From assembly GCF_003335505.1 (NCBI RefSeq), contig NZ_QPEX01000045.1, positions 496,001-560,000 on the forward strand: a stretch of 64,000 nt of DNA, written 5' to 3'. The stretch comes from Bremerella cremea (GTDB lineage: Bacteria; Planctomycetota; Planctomycetia; Pirellulales; Pirellulaceae). Shown piece by piece: positions 18,073 to 27,529 of the stretch; position 1 is the first letter of the stretch, and each line of letters begins with the position of its first letter. The notes beneath the pieces were generated by a model that did not search any database, had not been told where the DNA came from, and saw only the letters and a program-made list of their open reading frames with translations. Position numbers and translations under genes: made by a program.

Positions 18073-20361
18073 CTACATCATGTCGATCGGATCGATATCC
18101 GCGATCCACAAAACCTCGTCCGGTACGGTAATTTTCTGGCGGCAATGCAGTACGGCGGCCCGCATTAAATGACGATCGAAGCTGTGTAAAAGCAAGTGAT
18201 AGCGGTAATTTCCCCGTAACTTTTCAATCGGAGCTGGGGCAGGCCCTTGCTGCGAGATGTCTCCCCCCTTCTCGGCGATAAAACGGGTAATTTCCTCGGA
18301 CACTTGCTGCATAAACAGCTCGACCGACGGTTGGGTGGGACCACGAGCGATAATCCGCACCATATGAGCAAAGGGTGTCATTTGAAAATCACGGCGAAAC
18401 GGCAACTCTCGTTCGGCGAACAAGGCGTAGTCATGTCGGGTGGCCGCTTCAATGGCTGGGTGATCGGGGCTTAACGTCTGCACCAGCACTTCCCCCCCTA
18501 AATCCCCGCGTCCGGTTCGCCCGGCAACTTGGGTGATTAGCTGAAATGTCCTTTCCCCTGCGCGCACGTCGGGAAAGTGGAGCGCTGTATCCGCATTGAT
18601 TACGCCCACCAAGGTCACGTTCGGAAAATCGAGCCCCTTGGCGATCATTTGGGTGCCGACCAAGATGCGAACTTCCTGGTTGCGAAATTTTTCCAAGGCC
18701 GCTTCATGCGAACCGGGCTTCTTCATCGTATCCGAGTCCATCCGGATGATCGGGTACGAACTGAACTTCGCTTTGACCTCTTGTTCCAACTTTTGCGTGC
18801 CGATGCCAGAAAAGCGAATGCCTGAGTAACCGCACTTGGCATCAGGACAAACACGCGGGGCAACACTCCGGAAATCGCAGTAATGACAAACCGTGCTGCC
18901 ATCGGTAATGTGATGCGTCAGTGGCAGTTCACAGTGTGGGCACTTCACAATGTGCCCACACGCGGGGCACTGAATATGCGTGCTGTGCCCGCGCCGGTTC
19001 AACAGCAGAATGATTTGTCCCTCTTGCTGTAACGTTCGCTGGATCGATTGATACAACTGGCGACTAATCGCCCCCCGATAACCAGTCGTCTTATCGTAGC
19101 GCATGTCGACCGTCCGAACCGCTGGCAAGGGGCGATTGCCGATCCGTCGTGGCATGCTGATCAATTCGTACTGACCTTGCTTGGCACGGTAGAACGTTTC
19201 TAACGAAGGGGTCGCTGTCCCGAGAATGAGCGGAACCTGTTCGAGTTCCGCCCGTTTGGCTGCCACCTCGCGGGCATGGTAGCGGGGCACCGAATCTTGC
19301 TTGAACGACGTATCGTGCTCTTCATCCAGGATGATCATCCCCAAATGGGGTGTCGGGGCAAATACAGCACTACGGGCCCCAACCACTACGTTGACAATCC
19401 CCGAGGCAATTCGCTTCCATTGCCAGTGCCGTTCAACATCGCTCATGTGGCTATGCAGCACGGCAATCCGATCGAACCGCGAGGCAAATCGCTGTTTGGT
19501 CTGCGGCGTGAGGCTGATCTCTGGGACCAAGACAATCGCCTGCTTCCCCTGATCGATCACGTTTTGAATCGCCTGAATGTACACTTCGGTCTTACCACTG
19601 CCGGTCACCCCATGCAGGAGAATTGGTTTCGGCTGGGGAGCTTTGACCTGAGCAAGAATTGTTCGCAGTGCGGCAGCTTGGTCTTCGCTAAGGGACTTAG
19701 CCGATTCTCGTTCGATATCGAGGTCGTCGAAATGCGCGTGACTCACCCGGCGAACTTCCGCTGCGATTAGCTTCTTTTTTCGTAGCGTGCTGATCGGGGC
19801 TTGGGTCACACGGCATTTGTCAGCCAAGTCGCCAGGGGTCATTGGCTTGCTGGCAGCGGCCAACGTCGTCAACACGGTTTGCTGCTTCTCGGTTAGCTTC
19901 AACGTAGAAAGCTGCATCGCCACCTGAGGAGGTACACTCAACAGCGTGACCTCGCGGGTTCCGGCATTTCCTCGCACGGCTGCGGGAATCACGGCCTCTA
20001 AAACCTGCCCCCAACTTGCCAAGTAATACTCAGCCATCCACTGGGTCATGGCGAGCATGTGCGACGAAACGAGCGTTTGTTGATCGAGCGAGGCCAGCAC
20101 ATGCTTTAGCTTACGACGGCCATACTCCTTCCGCTCTACGGCAACGCAGTACGCCATTACCCGGCGGTTGGAACGCCCCAAGGGAACATAAACCCTTCGT
20201 CCCGGTAAGATTTCCCCGCTTAATTCGTCGGGAATCAGGTAATCGAACGCTTGCTCTGGCCCGGTCGACATGACAACGGAAGCCACCAGCCCCGTCTGGG
20301 CATCGTCTTGCTCCCAGGGGGTTGAATCGTCGCCGAAAAGTCCTTTTTGATTCTTCACCAA
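18073..20361 (-). CDS. priA: Primosomal protein N' (replication restart helicase)
   Basis: Reloads the replisome at collapsed forks. The 762-residue protein has the N-terminal DNA-binding domain, Walker A GVTGSGKTEVYI, the DEEHDTSFKQ box, the zinc-binding insertion with paired cysteines (CPACG, CPHC, CHYC and CPDAKC) and the helicase motif VAGRTGRG. All are standard PriA features. The gene is divergent from nadD, with about 165 bases between. Confidence 0.96.
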   Translation of the reverse strand: MVKNQKGLFGDDSTPWEQDDAQTGLVASVVMSTGPEQAFDYLIPDELSGEILPGRRVYVPLGRSNRRVMAYCVAVERKEYGRRKLKHVLASLDQQTLVSSHMLAMTQWMAEYYLASWGQVLEAVIPAAVRGNAGTREVTLLSVPPQVAMQLSTLKLTEKQQTVLTTLAAASKPMTPGDLADKCRVTQAPISTLRKKKLIAAEVRRVSHAHFDDLDIERESAKSLSEDQAAALRTILAQVKAPQPKPILLHGVTGSGKTEVYIQAIQNVIDQGKQAIVLVPEISLTPQTKQRFASRFDRIAVLHSHMSDVERHWQWKRIASGIVNVVVGARSAVFAPTPHLGMIILDEEHDTSFKQDSVPRYHAREVAAKRAELEQVPLILGTATPSLETFYRAKQGQYELISMPRRIGNRPLPAVRTVDMRYDKTTGYRGAISRQLYQSIQRTLQQEGQIILLLNRRGHSTHIQCPACGHIVKCPHCELPLTHHITDGSTVCHYCDFRSVAPRVCPDAKCGYSGIRFSGIGTQKLEQEVKAKFSSYPIIRMDSDTMKKPGSHEAALEKFRNQEVRILVGTQMIAKGLDFPNVTLVGVINADTALHFPDVRAGERTFQLITQVAGRTGRGDLGGEVLVQTLSPDHPAIEAATRHDYALFAERELPFRRDFQMTPFAHMVRIIARGPTQPSVELFMQQVSEEITRFIAEKGGDISQQGPAPAPIEKLRGNYRYHLLLHSFDRHLMRAAVLHCRQKITVPDEVLWIADIDPIDMM

Positions 20362-20527
20362 ACCTACGCGAAATGGGGCTACACTTTAATTGGGAAACAA
20401 TCGAATCGGGGGGAATCCTGGCCAAGTCTAACCAGGACCGATACGATAACAGGTAACCAACCACCTTCCCAGCCGCGAACCAAACGGCTCGTCTATTTAG
20501 CACGACGATACAATCAGGGGGTCCGCA

Positions 20528-21151
20528 ATGCGATTGGGAATCTACGGGGGATCGTTTTCTCCAATTCACAATGGCCATTTACTGCTCGCCGAATCGTGCC
20601 GCGAACAATGCCAGCTGGACGAAGTTTGGTTTCTGCCAGCTGCTGTCAGTCCGCTAAAGCAAGACGCAAATCCCGCTTCCAATGCCCATCGTGTGGCCAT
20701 GCTGGAATTGGCGATCGCCGGCAATCAAGCCTTTAAAGTCAGTCCAATCGAATTGGAACGAGGCGGTGTCAGCTATACCGTTGATACGCTCCGCGAGGTG
20801 GCCCAGATCGTTCCGCATGCCCAACTTTTTCTGCTTATTGGGGCAGATTCTTTTGCCGACTTCTTTCATTGGCGGGCGATTAATGAAATTTGCGAGTTGG
20901 CCACGATTTGCACTGTAGGACGCCCTGGTTCCAACTTGAACGATTGGGGACGTCTACCGGAAGTCTTGAGCGAAGAGCAAATGCTGCAGATTAAAGACCA
21001 CTTTGTCGAAATGCCCCTGATCGGACTCAGCAGTACCGAAATCCGGCAACGGATCGCCGATGGCCGTTCGATCCGATACATGGTGCCTCGAAGTGTCGAG
21101 AAATATATCGAGACGCAACATGTCTTCCGTTCGCAAGTAGCCCACGTGTAG
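20528..21151 (+). CDS. nadD: Nicotinate-nucleotide adenylyltransferase
   Basis: Forms nicotinic acid adenine dinucleotide from the mononucleotide and ATP in NAD synthesis. The 207-residue protein has the nucleotidyltransferase HXGH-type motif in GGSFSPIHNGHLLLAE and the C-terminal SSTEIRQRIADG signature, both characteristic of NadD. The ATG at 20528 puts the GGSFSP loop right at the N-terminus. The family is certain. Confidence 0.95.
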   Translation: MRLGIYGGSFSPIHNGHLLLAESCREQCQLDEVWFLPAAVSPLKQDANPASNAHRVAMLELAIAGNQAFKVSPIELERGGVSYTVDTLREVAQIVPHAQLFLLIGADSFADFFHWRAINEICELATICTVGRPGSNLNDWGRLPEVLSEEQMLQIKDHFVEMPLIGLSSTEIRQRIADGRSIRYMVPRSVEKYIETQHVFRSQVAHV

Positions 21152-21183
21152 CCAACGATTCTCCCGTAGCCGAAATCGTTGGC
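21151..21183. other. Hairpin between convergent nadD and protease genes
   Basis: GCCAACGATT (21151-21160) and AATCGTTGGC (21174-21183) form a perfect 10-base-pair stem right after the nadD stop. Neither strand has a following T run, so it may be a weak or Rho-assisted terminator, or an mRNA end-protecting structure. Confidence 0.4.
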
Positions 21184-21228
21184 AAGCAACCGAAGCCGTT
21201 CCAAGCTGCTGGTCGCCAGAAAACCTCG

Positions 21229-23037
21229 CTAATTACCTAGTTCCAATTTTCGCAAGCCCGTTGCGTTAGGCAATTCCTTCACGACCGGCACCGAAGTTTC
21301 CTTGGATTTAGCAACGGCTTGAGGGTCGGGTTTGTAGGGAGGATAGTTCTTTTCCAACGTACACTTATACGACATCGGCAGGCTCACATCGATGTCGTCG
21401 ATATGGTAGTCGGCTCTTCCTTTGTAACTAACCGATTGGATTCGGCCTATTTTCTTATCGAATTGAATCGTCGCTTTGCCGACCAAGTGCAAAAATGGGA
21501 TATGACTATTTTCATGCATTGTTTTTAGTTCGTACGACTTTTCGATTTCGATCAAATTGCCCCGCCGCGCGATGATTTTGTAGTCCGCCTTTTCCACCGC
21601 TGGGTGAAGATCGTACGAGGGGATCTCTTTAATTTGGGGATTCAATCCGAAACGGAATCGGCTCTGCAAAGCAGGGCTCAGCCGTAACAGGTCGGCCATT
21701 AACGGATCTTCTTCGACCACCAACTTCGATTCTTTCTTCTGGGGAATGATTCGAATGTTAGCTACCTGCCATTCATCGGAATCGGATTCGGGAAGTGGTT
21801 CCAAGCCAATGGTGCTAAAGAAGCCAATGAAGTTCGGCAGAAAACGTTCGCCTCCGTTGTACGAGAGTTCTCCATGCGGCTTCATCAACAGATGGCCGGA
21901 ATCGGATAGCGGCCGCACGCCAGCTATCCGATACATGCTGCCGATCTGTGGCTTCACGTGCTGAGCCAAGCTGCCAGAAAACGAAACCACTTTGTCTTCC
22001 GCCGTCCCAACACCATTGGGACCTGAAGTGACCTTTAAGAACGCGACCGAAGGGGTCACTCGTTTGGCCAAGTCTGGGCCTCGCAAGTAAGGTTCTGCTG
22101 CGTCAGCTGCTTGAAAAGGTATCTTCTGCCGCTCGAGCATCTCTCGCACTTGATTCGCCGGCACCGCAAAGCCGACGTTCGAGAGTCCATCGCCTGACAA
22201 GAGCGAGGTTGCCACTCCGGCGACATGCCCTTTCTCGTTGACAACCGGTCCGCCACTGTTACCTGGGTTCACCGTCGCATCAAGCTGAAAGACGCGGTTG
22301 GGCCGGTCATTATCGATACCGGAAACCGTTCCCCGCGCGATCTTCAAGCTTTCTCCCAAGACATCCGACAGCGGATAACCGACGACACGAATCTCTTCGG
22401 CCAACTGCACCTCAGCGGAATCCATGATCGCGATTGGCGTTAGCCCCGTCGTATCGACACGAATCAGGGCCAAGTCGTGCTTGCTATCAATGTCCACCAC
22501 CTTGGCCGGATAAGTCTTGCCGCCGATATGGGCCTCGATCTTGGTAGAGCCCTCGACAACGTGGGCACACGTCACCAAAAAACCCTCGGCATGGACAACA
22601 AACCCAGTGCCACTCGACTCGAAGACCTCCCCCTCTTGTTCTTCCTTTTTTTGGTTTCGCAGGACGTATTCGGGGCTTAGGTTCGGAACGGTGTAGGTGA
22701 TTTGCCCAAGGTAAATCGAGTCCTTATCAGGAAAGTTGACCGTAGTTTCGACCTTGTAGATAAAGCGGCTCGTCTTTTCCAATTGATAATGCAGTTCGGT
22801 GGGGCGAGCTTTGTAAGGGGGCTGCTTATCGTAAGGCACAATTTTGCCTGCGGCATTCACGACGGTAGACTCGAATGATTTCTCCTGAGCCGGCCCCGAG
22901 CCAAACAAACCACCTCCAGTATTGCCGCCAGGTTCCCCCGCACCGCTGCCACATCCAAGTGTGCCCAACAGAATCGTCAGCGTTACCATCGCGAGTGCTT
23001 CGAATCGGCAGGCAAAAGCAAAACGAGGACAAGTCAT
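21229..23037 (-). CDS. Trypsin-like serine protease, lipoprotein
   Basis: The 602-residue protein begins with a signal sequence ending in the lipobox-like LLGTLGC, so it is probably lipid-anchored. A DegP/HtrA-type trypsin domain spans about residues 130-300, with the triad His159 (TCAHVVEG), Asp188 (KHDLALI) and Ser261 (GNSGGPVV). No PDZ domain is evident. The C-terminal 300 residues are beta-rich and I do not recognise them. I chose ATG 23037 because it gives a normal lipoprotein signal; a GTG at 23064 is possible. The upstream neighbour is the SHD1-WD40 gene on the same strand. Confidence 0.85.
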   Translation of the reverse strand: MTCPRFAFACRFEALAMVTLTILLGTLGCGSGAGEPGGNTGGGLFGSGPAQEKSFESTVVNAAGKIVPYDKQPPYKARPTELHYQLEKTSRFIYKVETTVNFPDKDSIYLGQITYTVPNLSPEYVLRNQKKEEQEGEVFESSGTGFVVHAEGFLVTCAHVVEGSTKIEAHIGGKTYPAKVVDIDSKHDLALIRVDTTGLTPIAIMDSAEVQLAEEIRVVGYPLSDVLGESLKIARGTVSGIDNDRPNRVFQLDATVNPGNSGGPVVNEKGHVAGVATSLLSGDGLSNVGFAVPANQVREMLERQKIPFQAADAAEPYLRGPDLAKRVTPSVAFLKVTSGPNGVGTAEDKVVSFSGSLAQHVKPQIGSMYRIAGVRPLSDSGHLLMKPHGELSYNGGERFLPNFIGFFSTIGLEPLPESDSDEWQVANIRIIPQKKESKLVVEEDPLMADLLRLSPALQSRFRFGLNPQIKEIPSYDLHPAVEKADYKIIARRGNLIEIEKSYELKTMHENSHIPFLHLVGKATIQFDKKIGRIQSVSYKGRADYHIDDIDVSLPMSYKCTLEKNYPPYKPDPQAVAKSKETSVPVVKELPNATGLRKLELGN

Positions 23038-23093
23038 AGCGGCTTTTATTTCCAGAAACACCACAAAGGCAAAGAGGGAAAAGTAAATGGCAT

Positions 23094-24269
23094 CTACTCG
23101 GCAATTCGCAGCACGATCATATCGTTACTGGAAGAACCACCAGCGATAGCAATGTGACGCCCATCCGGAGAACAAGCGATCTGGGTAACGTTCGTCAATT
23201 CGTCGTACTTGGTCGACTTGAGACGCTCGCCGGTGGCTGGCTCCCATTCGTTTAAACTATTGTCGTCACCAGAAAACAACATTTGGCTGTCCGTTGAAAA
23301 ACAGAGAGATAACTGTCGTCTGTTATAAGTAATTTCGTGCCCCTGACCTGAAATCGTATTCCAGATGCAAAGCTTATCCCGACTACTTACAGCCACGTAC
23401 TGCCCATCAGGGGAAAACGCTGCGTGGTACGCGTAGCCAGTCATCAAGTCCATGCTTTCAATCTCTTTTTTCTCTGCCAGATCAAACAATCTTAAAGTGG
23501 CTCCATCGGTAGCCATGGCCTGCTTGCCGCTGGGCGTGATGTAGCAAGCGCGAATCTCGTCCTTAAAGCCAGCAAAAGAAGCGAGCATCTTGCCTGTGTT
23601 TAAATCCCAATAGAAAAGCTTATCTTCACTGCCGCCACCAACGGCCTTGCTGCCATCTCGGGAAATAGCCACGTGAGCGAGCCCGCCGGAACTTGGTAGC
23701 GAATGCACGACGCGCAATTGTTCGAGCGCATCGAGTTCAAACACATAGACCGCGCCTGAGCCTCCTGCCAATATTCGATTACCATCCGGCAGAAAGGCAC
23801 AAGCATTGACCGAGTAGAGCTTTCCGAGCTTTTCGTTTTTGCGCAGCAATTTTTGCTGCGGAACGTTCCGTAACGTGAGCGATCCCGAGAAGCCGGAAGC
23901 GAGCGTTGCTCCGTCGGGAGAAAACACCAAGCAGGAAGCGGCACCTCCTTTTTTGAAGCGGCGCACTTCCCCCAGCGTCACCCCTTCTGGCGGTTTAATT
24001 TCGACAAAATCTCGCGCGGCCAGGGGCGTACCGCTACTCGTTTTCGGCAGCTTACTTAGAAATGCCTGATCGGAGTACGAGAGCTTATCTTGCGGAACGG
24101 TAATCTCTTTGCCATCTGGCTTGCGTAGCTTTACGATTCCATCTTTAAGTGAGATGAACTCGGCTTCCGTCTTGAATTTACCGGTCTGATCGGTCCACTC
24201 CCGCGCCATGACGGCACTGGCAACCACGCACAGCGCAAGCCCCATCGCGGCAATTCCACGCCCCAACAT
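23094..24269 (-). CDS. Secreted SHD1 plus WD40-repeat protein
   Basis: The 391-residue protein has a signal peptide (MLGRGIAAMGLALCVVASAVMA), an SHD1-like module (about residues 20-75, REWTDQTGKFKTEAEF and VKLRKPDGKEITV) and a WD40 propeller (about 85-390) with repeated HVAISRDGSK and AAFSPDGQYVAVSS blades. SHD1-WD40 combinations are common in planctomycetes; the binding partner is unknown. I placed the start at ATG 24269, with GGGAG 9 bases upstream. It precedes the protease gene on the same strand by about 55 bases and the two may be one transcript. Confidence 0.88.
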   Translation of the reverse strand: MLGRGIAAMGLALCVVASAVMAREWTDQTGKFKTEAEFISLKDGIVKLRKPDGKEITVPQDKLSYSDQAFLSKLPKTSSGTPLAARDFVEIKPPEGVTLGEVRRFKKGGAASCLVFSPDGATLASGFSGSLTLRNVPQQKLLRKNEKLGKLYSVNACAFLPDGNRILAGGSGAVYVFELDALEQLRVVHSLPSSGGLAHVAISRDGSKAVGGGSEDKLFYWDLNTGKMLASFAGFKDEIRACYITPSGKQAMATDGATLRLFDLAEKKEIESMDLMTGYAYHAAFSPDGQYVAVSSRDKLCIWNTISGQGHEITYNRRQLSLCFSTDSQMLFSGDDNSLNEWEPATGERLKSTKYDELTNVTQIACSPDGRHIAIAGGSSSNDMIVLRIAE

Positions 24270-24388
24270 CAACAACCGCTCCCAGCTGCAAGAAAAGAAA
24301 TTCCCTGAGACAAAATACTAACAAGCAGCTTGCCCGATAGCAAACATAGAGAGCGAAGAGTGGTTGCCTTTGCCAGCTTTAACGGTCT

Positions 24389-24982
24389 TTACCCGTTAAG
24401 GGTTCCCTTGGTGCTGGGAACACCCGGAGAACGTGGGTCGTGCTCGATCGCCATCCGCAAGCTGCGAGCGGCACACTTGAAGATCGCTTCAGCAATGTGA
24501 TGGTTGTTGCGTCCATAGTGAATGTTCACATGGAAATTGCACAACGCGTTGGCGGCCAACGCTTGCCAGAAGTCTTCGACCAGTTCCGTATCGAACTCGC
24601 CAATCTTTTCGGTGGTAAACGGTGCGTTGAACACCAGAAAGTAGCGTCCGCTTAAATCCCAAACGGTGCTGCACAGGGTCTCTTCCATCGGTAGGGTAAA
24701 GTGCCCGTAACGACGGATTCCCTTCTTATCTCCGATTGCCTGACGAATGGCCTGACCGATACAAATGCCGGTATCTTCCACCGTGTGATGCTGGTCGACA
24801 TGCAAGTCGCCGGTCACGTCGACATTCAAGTCGAAACAGCCGTGCCGCGTGAACAGCTGCAGCATGTGATCGAAAAAACCGACGCCGGTCGAACCGGTGA
24901 AGTTACCGGAGCCGTCGAGGTTTAGTTCGAGCTTGATTTGCGTTTCGGTCGTGTCGCGTTCGATTTTAGCAATGCGAGTCAT
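24389..24982 (-). CDS. hisB: Imidazoleglycerol-phosphate dehydratase
   Basis: Sixth step of histidine synthesis. The 197-residue protein is the single-domain form, without the phosphatase. It has the manganese-binding GFFDHMLQLF and DQHHTVEDTGI motifs and the repeat NNHHIAEAIFKCAARSL, giving the three His-x-x-His-type sites. It lies 21 bases downstream of hisC in the minus-strand run hisD-hisC-hisB. Confidence 0.96.
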   Translation of the reverse strand: MTRIAKIERDTTETQIKLELNLDGSGNFTGSTGVGFFDHMLQLFTRHGCFDLNVDVTGDLHVDQHHTVEDTGICIGQAIRQAIGDKKGIRRYGHFTLPMEETLCSTVWDLSGRYFLVFNAPFTTEKIGEFDTELVEDFWQALAANALCNFHVNIHYGRNNHHIAEAIFKCAARSLRMAIEHDPRSPGVPSTKGTLNG

Positions 24983-25003
24983 GAAGCAGCAATTATGCGG
25001 AGT

Positions 25004-26062
25004 TTACGGGTTCTGCTGAAGGAATTGCTCGATCAAGTCGAGACAAACATCGGTTTGGCCATCGGTGCCAACCGAGATGCGAATTCCCTCGGTAATACCG
25101 GGGTATTGCATGTATCTGATCAACACGTGGTTCTGCTTGAGGAATTCGTAAACAGGTTTAAGTTTGACGTTTGGTCGTGTGGCCCACACAAAATTGGCCT
25201 GCGAATCTGGCACCATGAAGCCCATTTCTCGTAACCGAGTGGTCATTCGGCTGCGGGTAGCAATCACTTTGGCCTTGTTCTCGGCAACCCATTTCTGATC
25301 GTCAATCGCCGCCAAAGCGCCGGCCAGCGAGAGAGCATCGCAGTTGTAGCTGTCTTTGACCTTCATCAACTGCTCGATCATCTGCGGCTGTGCGACGACA
25401 AAACCAAACCGCAGTCCGGCCAACGCATACGACTTGCTCAGCGTGCGGGCGACCATGATCTTTTCGTTTTCACGGACCAGATCGATGCAATTGTCGTTTG
25501 CGAAATCGGCGTAAGCTTCGTCAATTAAGATCGGGCAAGGCAGCGAATCGGCGATCTCGCGCAGCTGCTGCTTCGGAACAACGGTCCCGCTGGGACTATT
25601 CGGATTCGGCAGAAAGGCAAGTTTCAAATGATTGCTGGCCGCACCGAACGCCTGAGGCAATGTCCAATCGTCGTTAAAGCGAATCTCTTCGCTATCGGCA
25701 CCTTGGATCTCAGCCAAAGTTTTGTACAGGATATAGCTGGGCGTCGGTAACCGCAGCCACTCCCCTGCCCCGACAAAGGCCCTCGTGAGGATCGTTAGAA
25801 TATCGTCCGAGCCGTTGCCACACATGATCCAATCAGGCTCGACCCCCAAGACCTCCGCCGCACGAATGCGAAACGCTGTGCCAACCGGATCGGGATATTT
25901 TTCCAACCCTTGATCGAGCCGCTGGCGAATCGCCTCGGCAACCTTGGGGGAAGCGGGGTAAGGATTCTCGTTGGTGTTCAGCTTGATGAACTTGCCCCCC
26001 TGCGGTTGTTCCCCCGGTGTGTAGCCGGCAATCGCTTCGATCTCGGGACGAAAGTAACCCAT
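25004..26062 (-). CDS. hisC: Histidinol-phosphate aminotransferase
   Basis: A PLP-dependent aminotransferase of 352 residues acting on imidazole acetol phosphate. It has NTNENPYPASPKV at the N-terminus, IDEAYADFA around the PLP-binding Asp, and the lysine motif TLSKSYALAGLRFGF. The SFAKAYGLAG-like context and the gene neighbours hisD and hisB support histidine synthesis over a generic class II role. Confidence 0.95.
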   Translation of the reverse strand: MGYFRPEIEAIAGYTPGEQPQGGKFIKLNTNENPYPASPKVAEAIRQRLDQGLEKYPDPVGTAFRIRAAEVLGVEPDWIMCGNGSDDILTILTRAFVGAGEWLRLPTPSYILYKTLAEIQGADSEEIRFNDDWTLPQAFGAASNHLKLAFLPNPNSPSGTVVPKQQLREIADSLPCPILIDEAYADFANDNCIDLVRENEKIMVARTLSKSYALAGLRFGFVVAQPQMIEQLMKVKDSYNCDALSLAGALAAIDDQKWVAENKAKVIATRSRMTTRLREMGFMVPDSQANFVWATRPNVKLKPVYEFLKQNHVLIRYMQYPGITEGIRISVGTDGQTDVCLDLIEQFLQQNP

Positions 26063-26071
26063 GGGTTGTTC

Positions 26072-27442
26072 CTAACCGTTCTCTGTTTCGGTACGAATCG
26101 TCACGCTACGCTTGTGGGCGGTTAGCCCCTCTTTGTCGGCCAGCGTGGTGACCAACGGAGCAATCGCTTTGAGCCCATCTTCGGTGAAGTGAATGACGCT
26201 CCGCGAACGCAAAAAGTCGTTCGCCGAAAGCCCACTGGCCCAGTGCGCCGTCGCCCCGGTTGGCAAAACGTGCGAAGGCCCAGCCGCGTAATCCCCCACC
26301 GCCACTGGGGTAAAGTTCCCCAGGAAAGTCGCCCCGGCGGTCAAAATCTTCTCGGCGGTTGCTTCACTGTCTTGCGTAGCGATGTGCAAATGCTCTGGCG
26401 CCAAATCGGTGGCAATCCGGCAAGCTTCTTCCTCGTCGCGAGTCAAAATAACCGCGCCGAAATCAATCAGGCTTTGCACCGTTAAGTCACAGCGTTCCAG
26501 CACGGCAACTTGCTTTTCCAACTCGGTCAGCGCGGCGTCGATCAGTGCTTCATCCCACGAGATAAGGACGCTGCTACCGGGAGAATGTTCGGCCTGGGCC
26601 AACATATCGGCGGCAATATATTGCGGCGTGGCGGTCGAGTCGGCGACTACCACCACTTCGCTGGGTCCGGCGATCGAATCGATATCGACATCACCAAACA
26701 CATGCTTCTTCGCCAAGGCGACAAACAAGTTGCCTGGCCCGACAATCTTTTGAACCTTCGGAATCCCTTCGACTCCGTAGGCCAACGCGGCCACCCCTTG
26801 GGCGCCCCCCACGCGGTAAACTTCTTTCACGCCGATTTCTACGCACGTTGCCAGCAGGTCGAGATTGTAGCTACCAAAGGAAGTAGGTGGAGCGATCACA
26901 ACCAACTCTTCCACCCCTGCGGCCAGCGCCGGGACGGCTGTCATCAGCACGGTCGATGGATAGGCGGCGGCCCCACCTGGGACGCAGATACCAACCCGCT
27001 TCAAAGGAGCATACCGCTGCCGTAATTTGCCCCCATGCTCGATCGGCACCTCGACATCTTGATGGAGAATTGCCTTTTGAAAACGGAGAATGTTCTCGCG
27101 GATCTCGCGGATCGTTGCGAGAAACTGGGGATCTGCAGCTTCATGGGCCAGACGCAGTTCTTCCTCGGAAACGCGAATCGTCGAGGAATACAACTGCTTG
27201 CCGTCAAGTTTCTGCCCATATTCAAGCACCGCAGCCAAACCGCGTGCTTCCACGTCTGCGCAAATCCGCTCTACCACTTGCTGCGGCGAAAGGGGCTCGC
27301 CAAAAACGGCAATCGTCCGTTGCCGGCCTGCCTCGCTGACAATATTTCCCTTCGGGCTCAGCTTGTCGCGGACACTTTGCAGTTGTGACTCGACGTCGTC
27401 TTGCCGGGTATCGATCCGAGCGATTTTCGACTTCAGGTCCAT
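26072..27442 (-). CDS. hisD: Histidinol dehydrogenase
   Basis: Last two oxidation steps from histidinol to histidine, zinc- and NAD-dependent. The 456-residue protein has the CVPGGAAAYPSTVLM signature, the GGAQGVAALAYG NAD-binding region, AGPSEVVVVAD, LAQAEHSPGS and SGLSANDFLR. It is the first gene of the run, with hisC 9 bases downstream. No leader peptide with His codons is seen in the 90 bases upstream. Confidence 0.96.
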   Translation of the reverse strand: MDLKSKIARIDTRQDDVESQLQSVRDKLSPKGNIVSEAGRQRTIAVFGEPLSPQQVVERICADVEARGLAAVLEYGQKLDGKQLYSSTIRVSEEELRLAHEAADPQFLATIREIRENILRFQKAILHQDVEVPIEHGGKLRQRYAPLKRVGICVPGGAAAYPSTVLMTAVPALAAGVEELVVIAPPTSFGSYNLDLLATCVEIGVKEVYRVGGAQGVAALAYGVEGIPKVQKIVGPGNLFVALAKKHVFGDVDIDSIAGPSEVVVVADSTATPQYIAADMLAQAEHSPGSSVLISWDEALIDAALTELEKQVAVLERCDLTVQSLIDFGAVILTRDEEEACRIATDLAPEHLHIATQDSEATAEKILTAGATFLGNFTPVAVGDYAAGPSHVLPTGATAHWASGLSANDFLRSRSVIHFTEDGLKAIAPLVTTLADKEGLTAHKRSVTIRTETENG

Positions 27443-27529
27443 TACGTTCTCTGGGGTTTACATTAAGAGGCTTCACGCAGGAAGGAACCACCTATTTTGC
27501 TACGCCAACTCAATCGGGAAAAGGGGCTT

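Noticed and set aside
24376..24399. TTAACGG/CCGTTAA inverted repeat at the hisB stop.
   Set aside because: The stem is only 7 base pairs, overlaps the stop codon and has no T run; weak.
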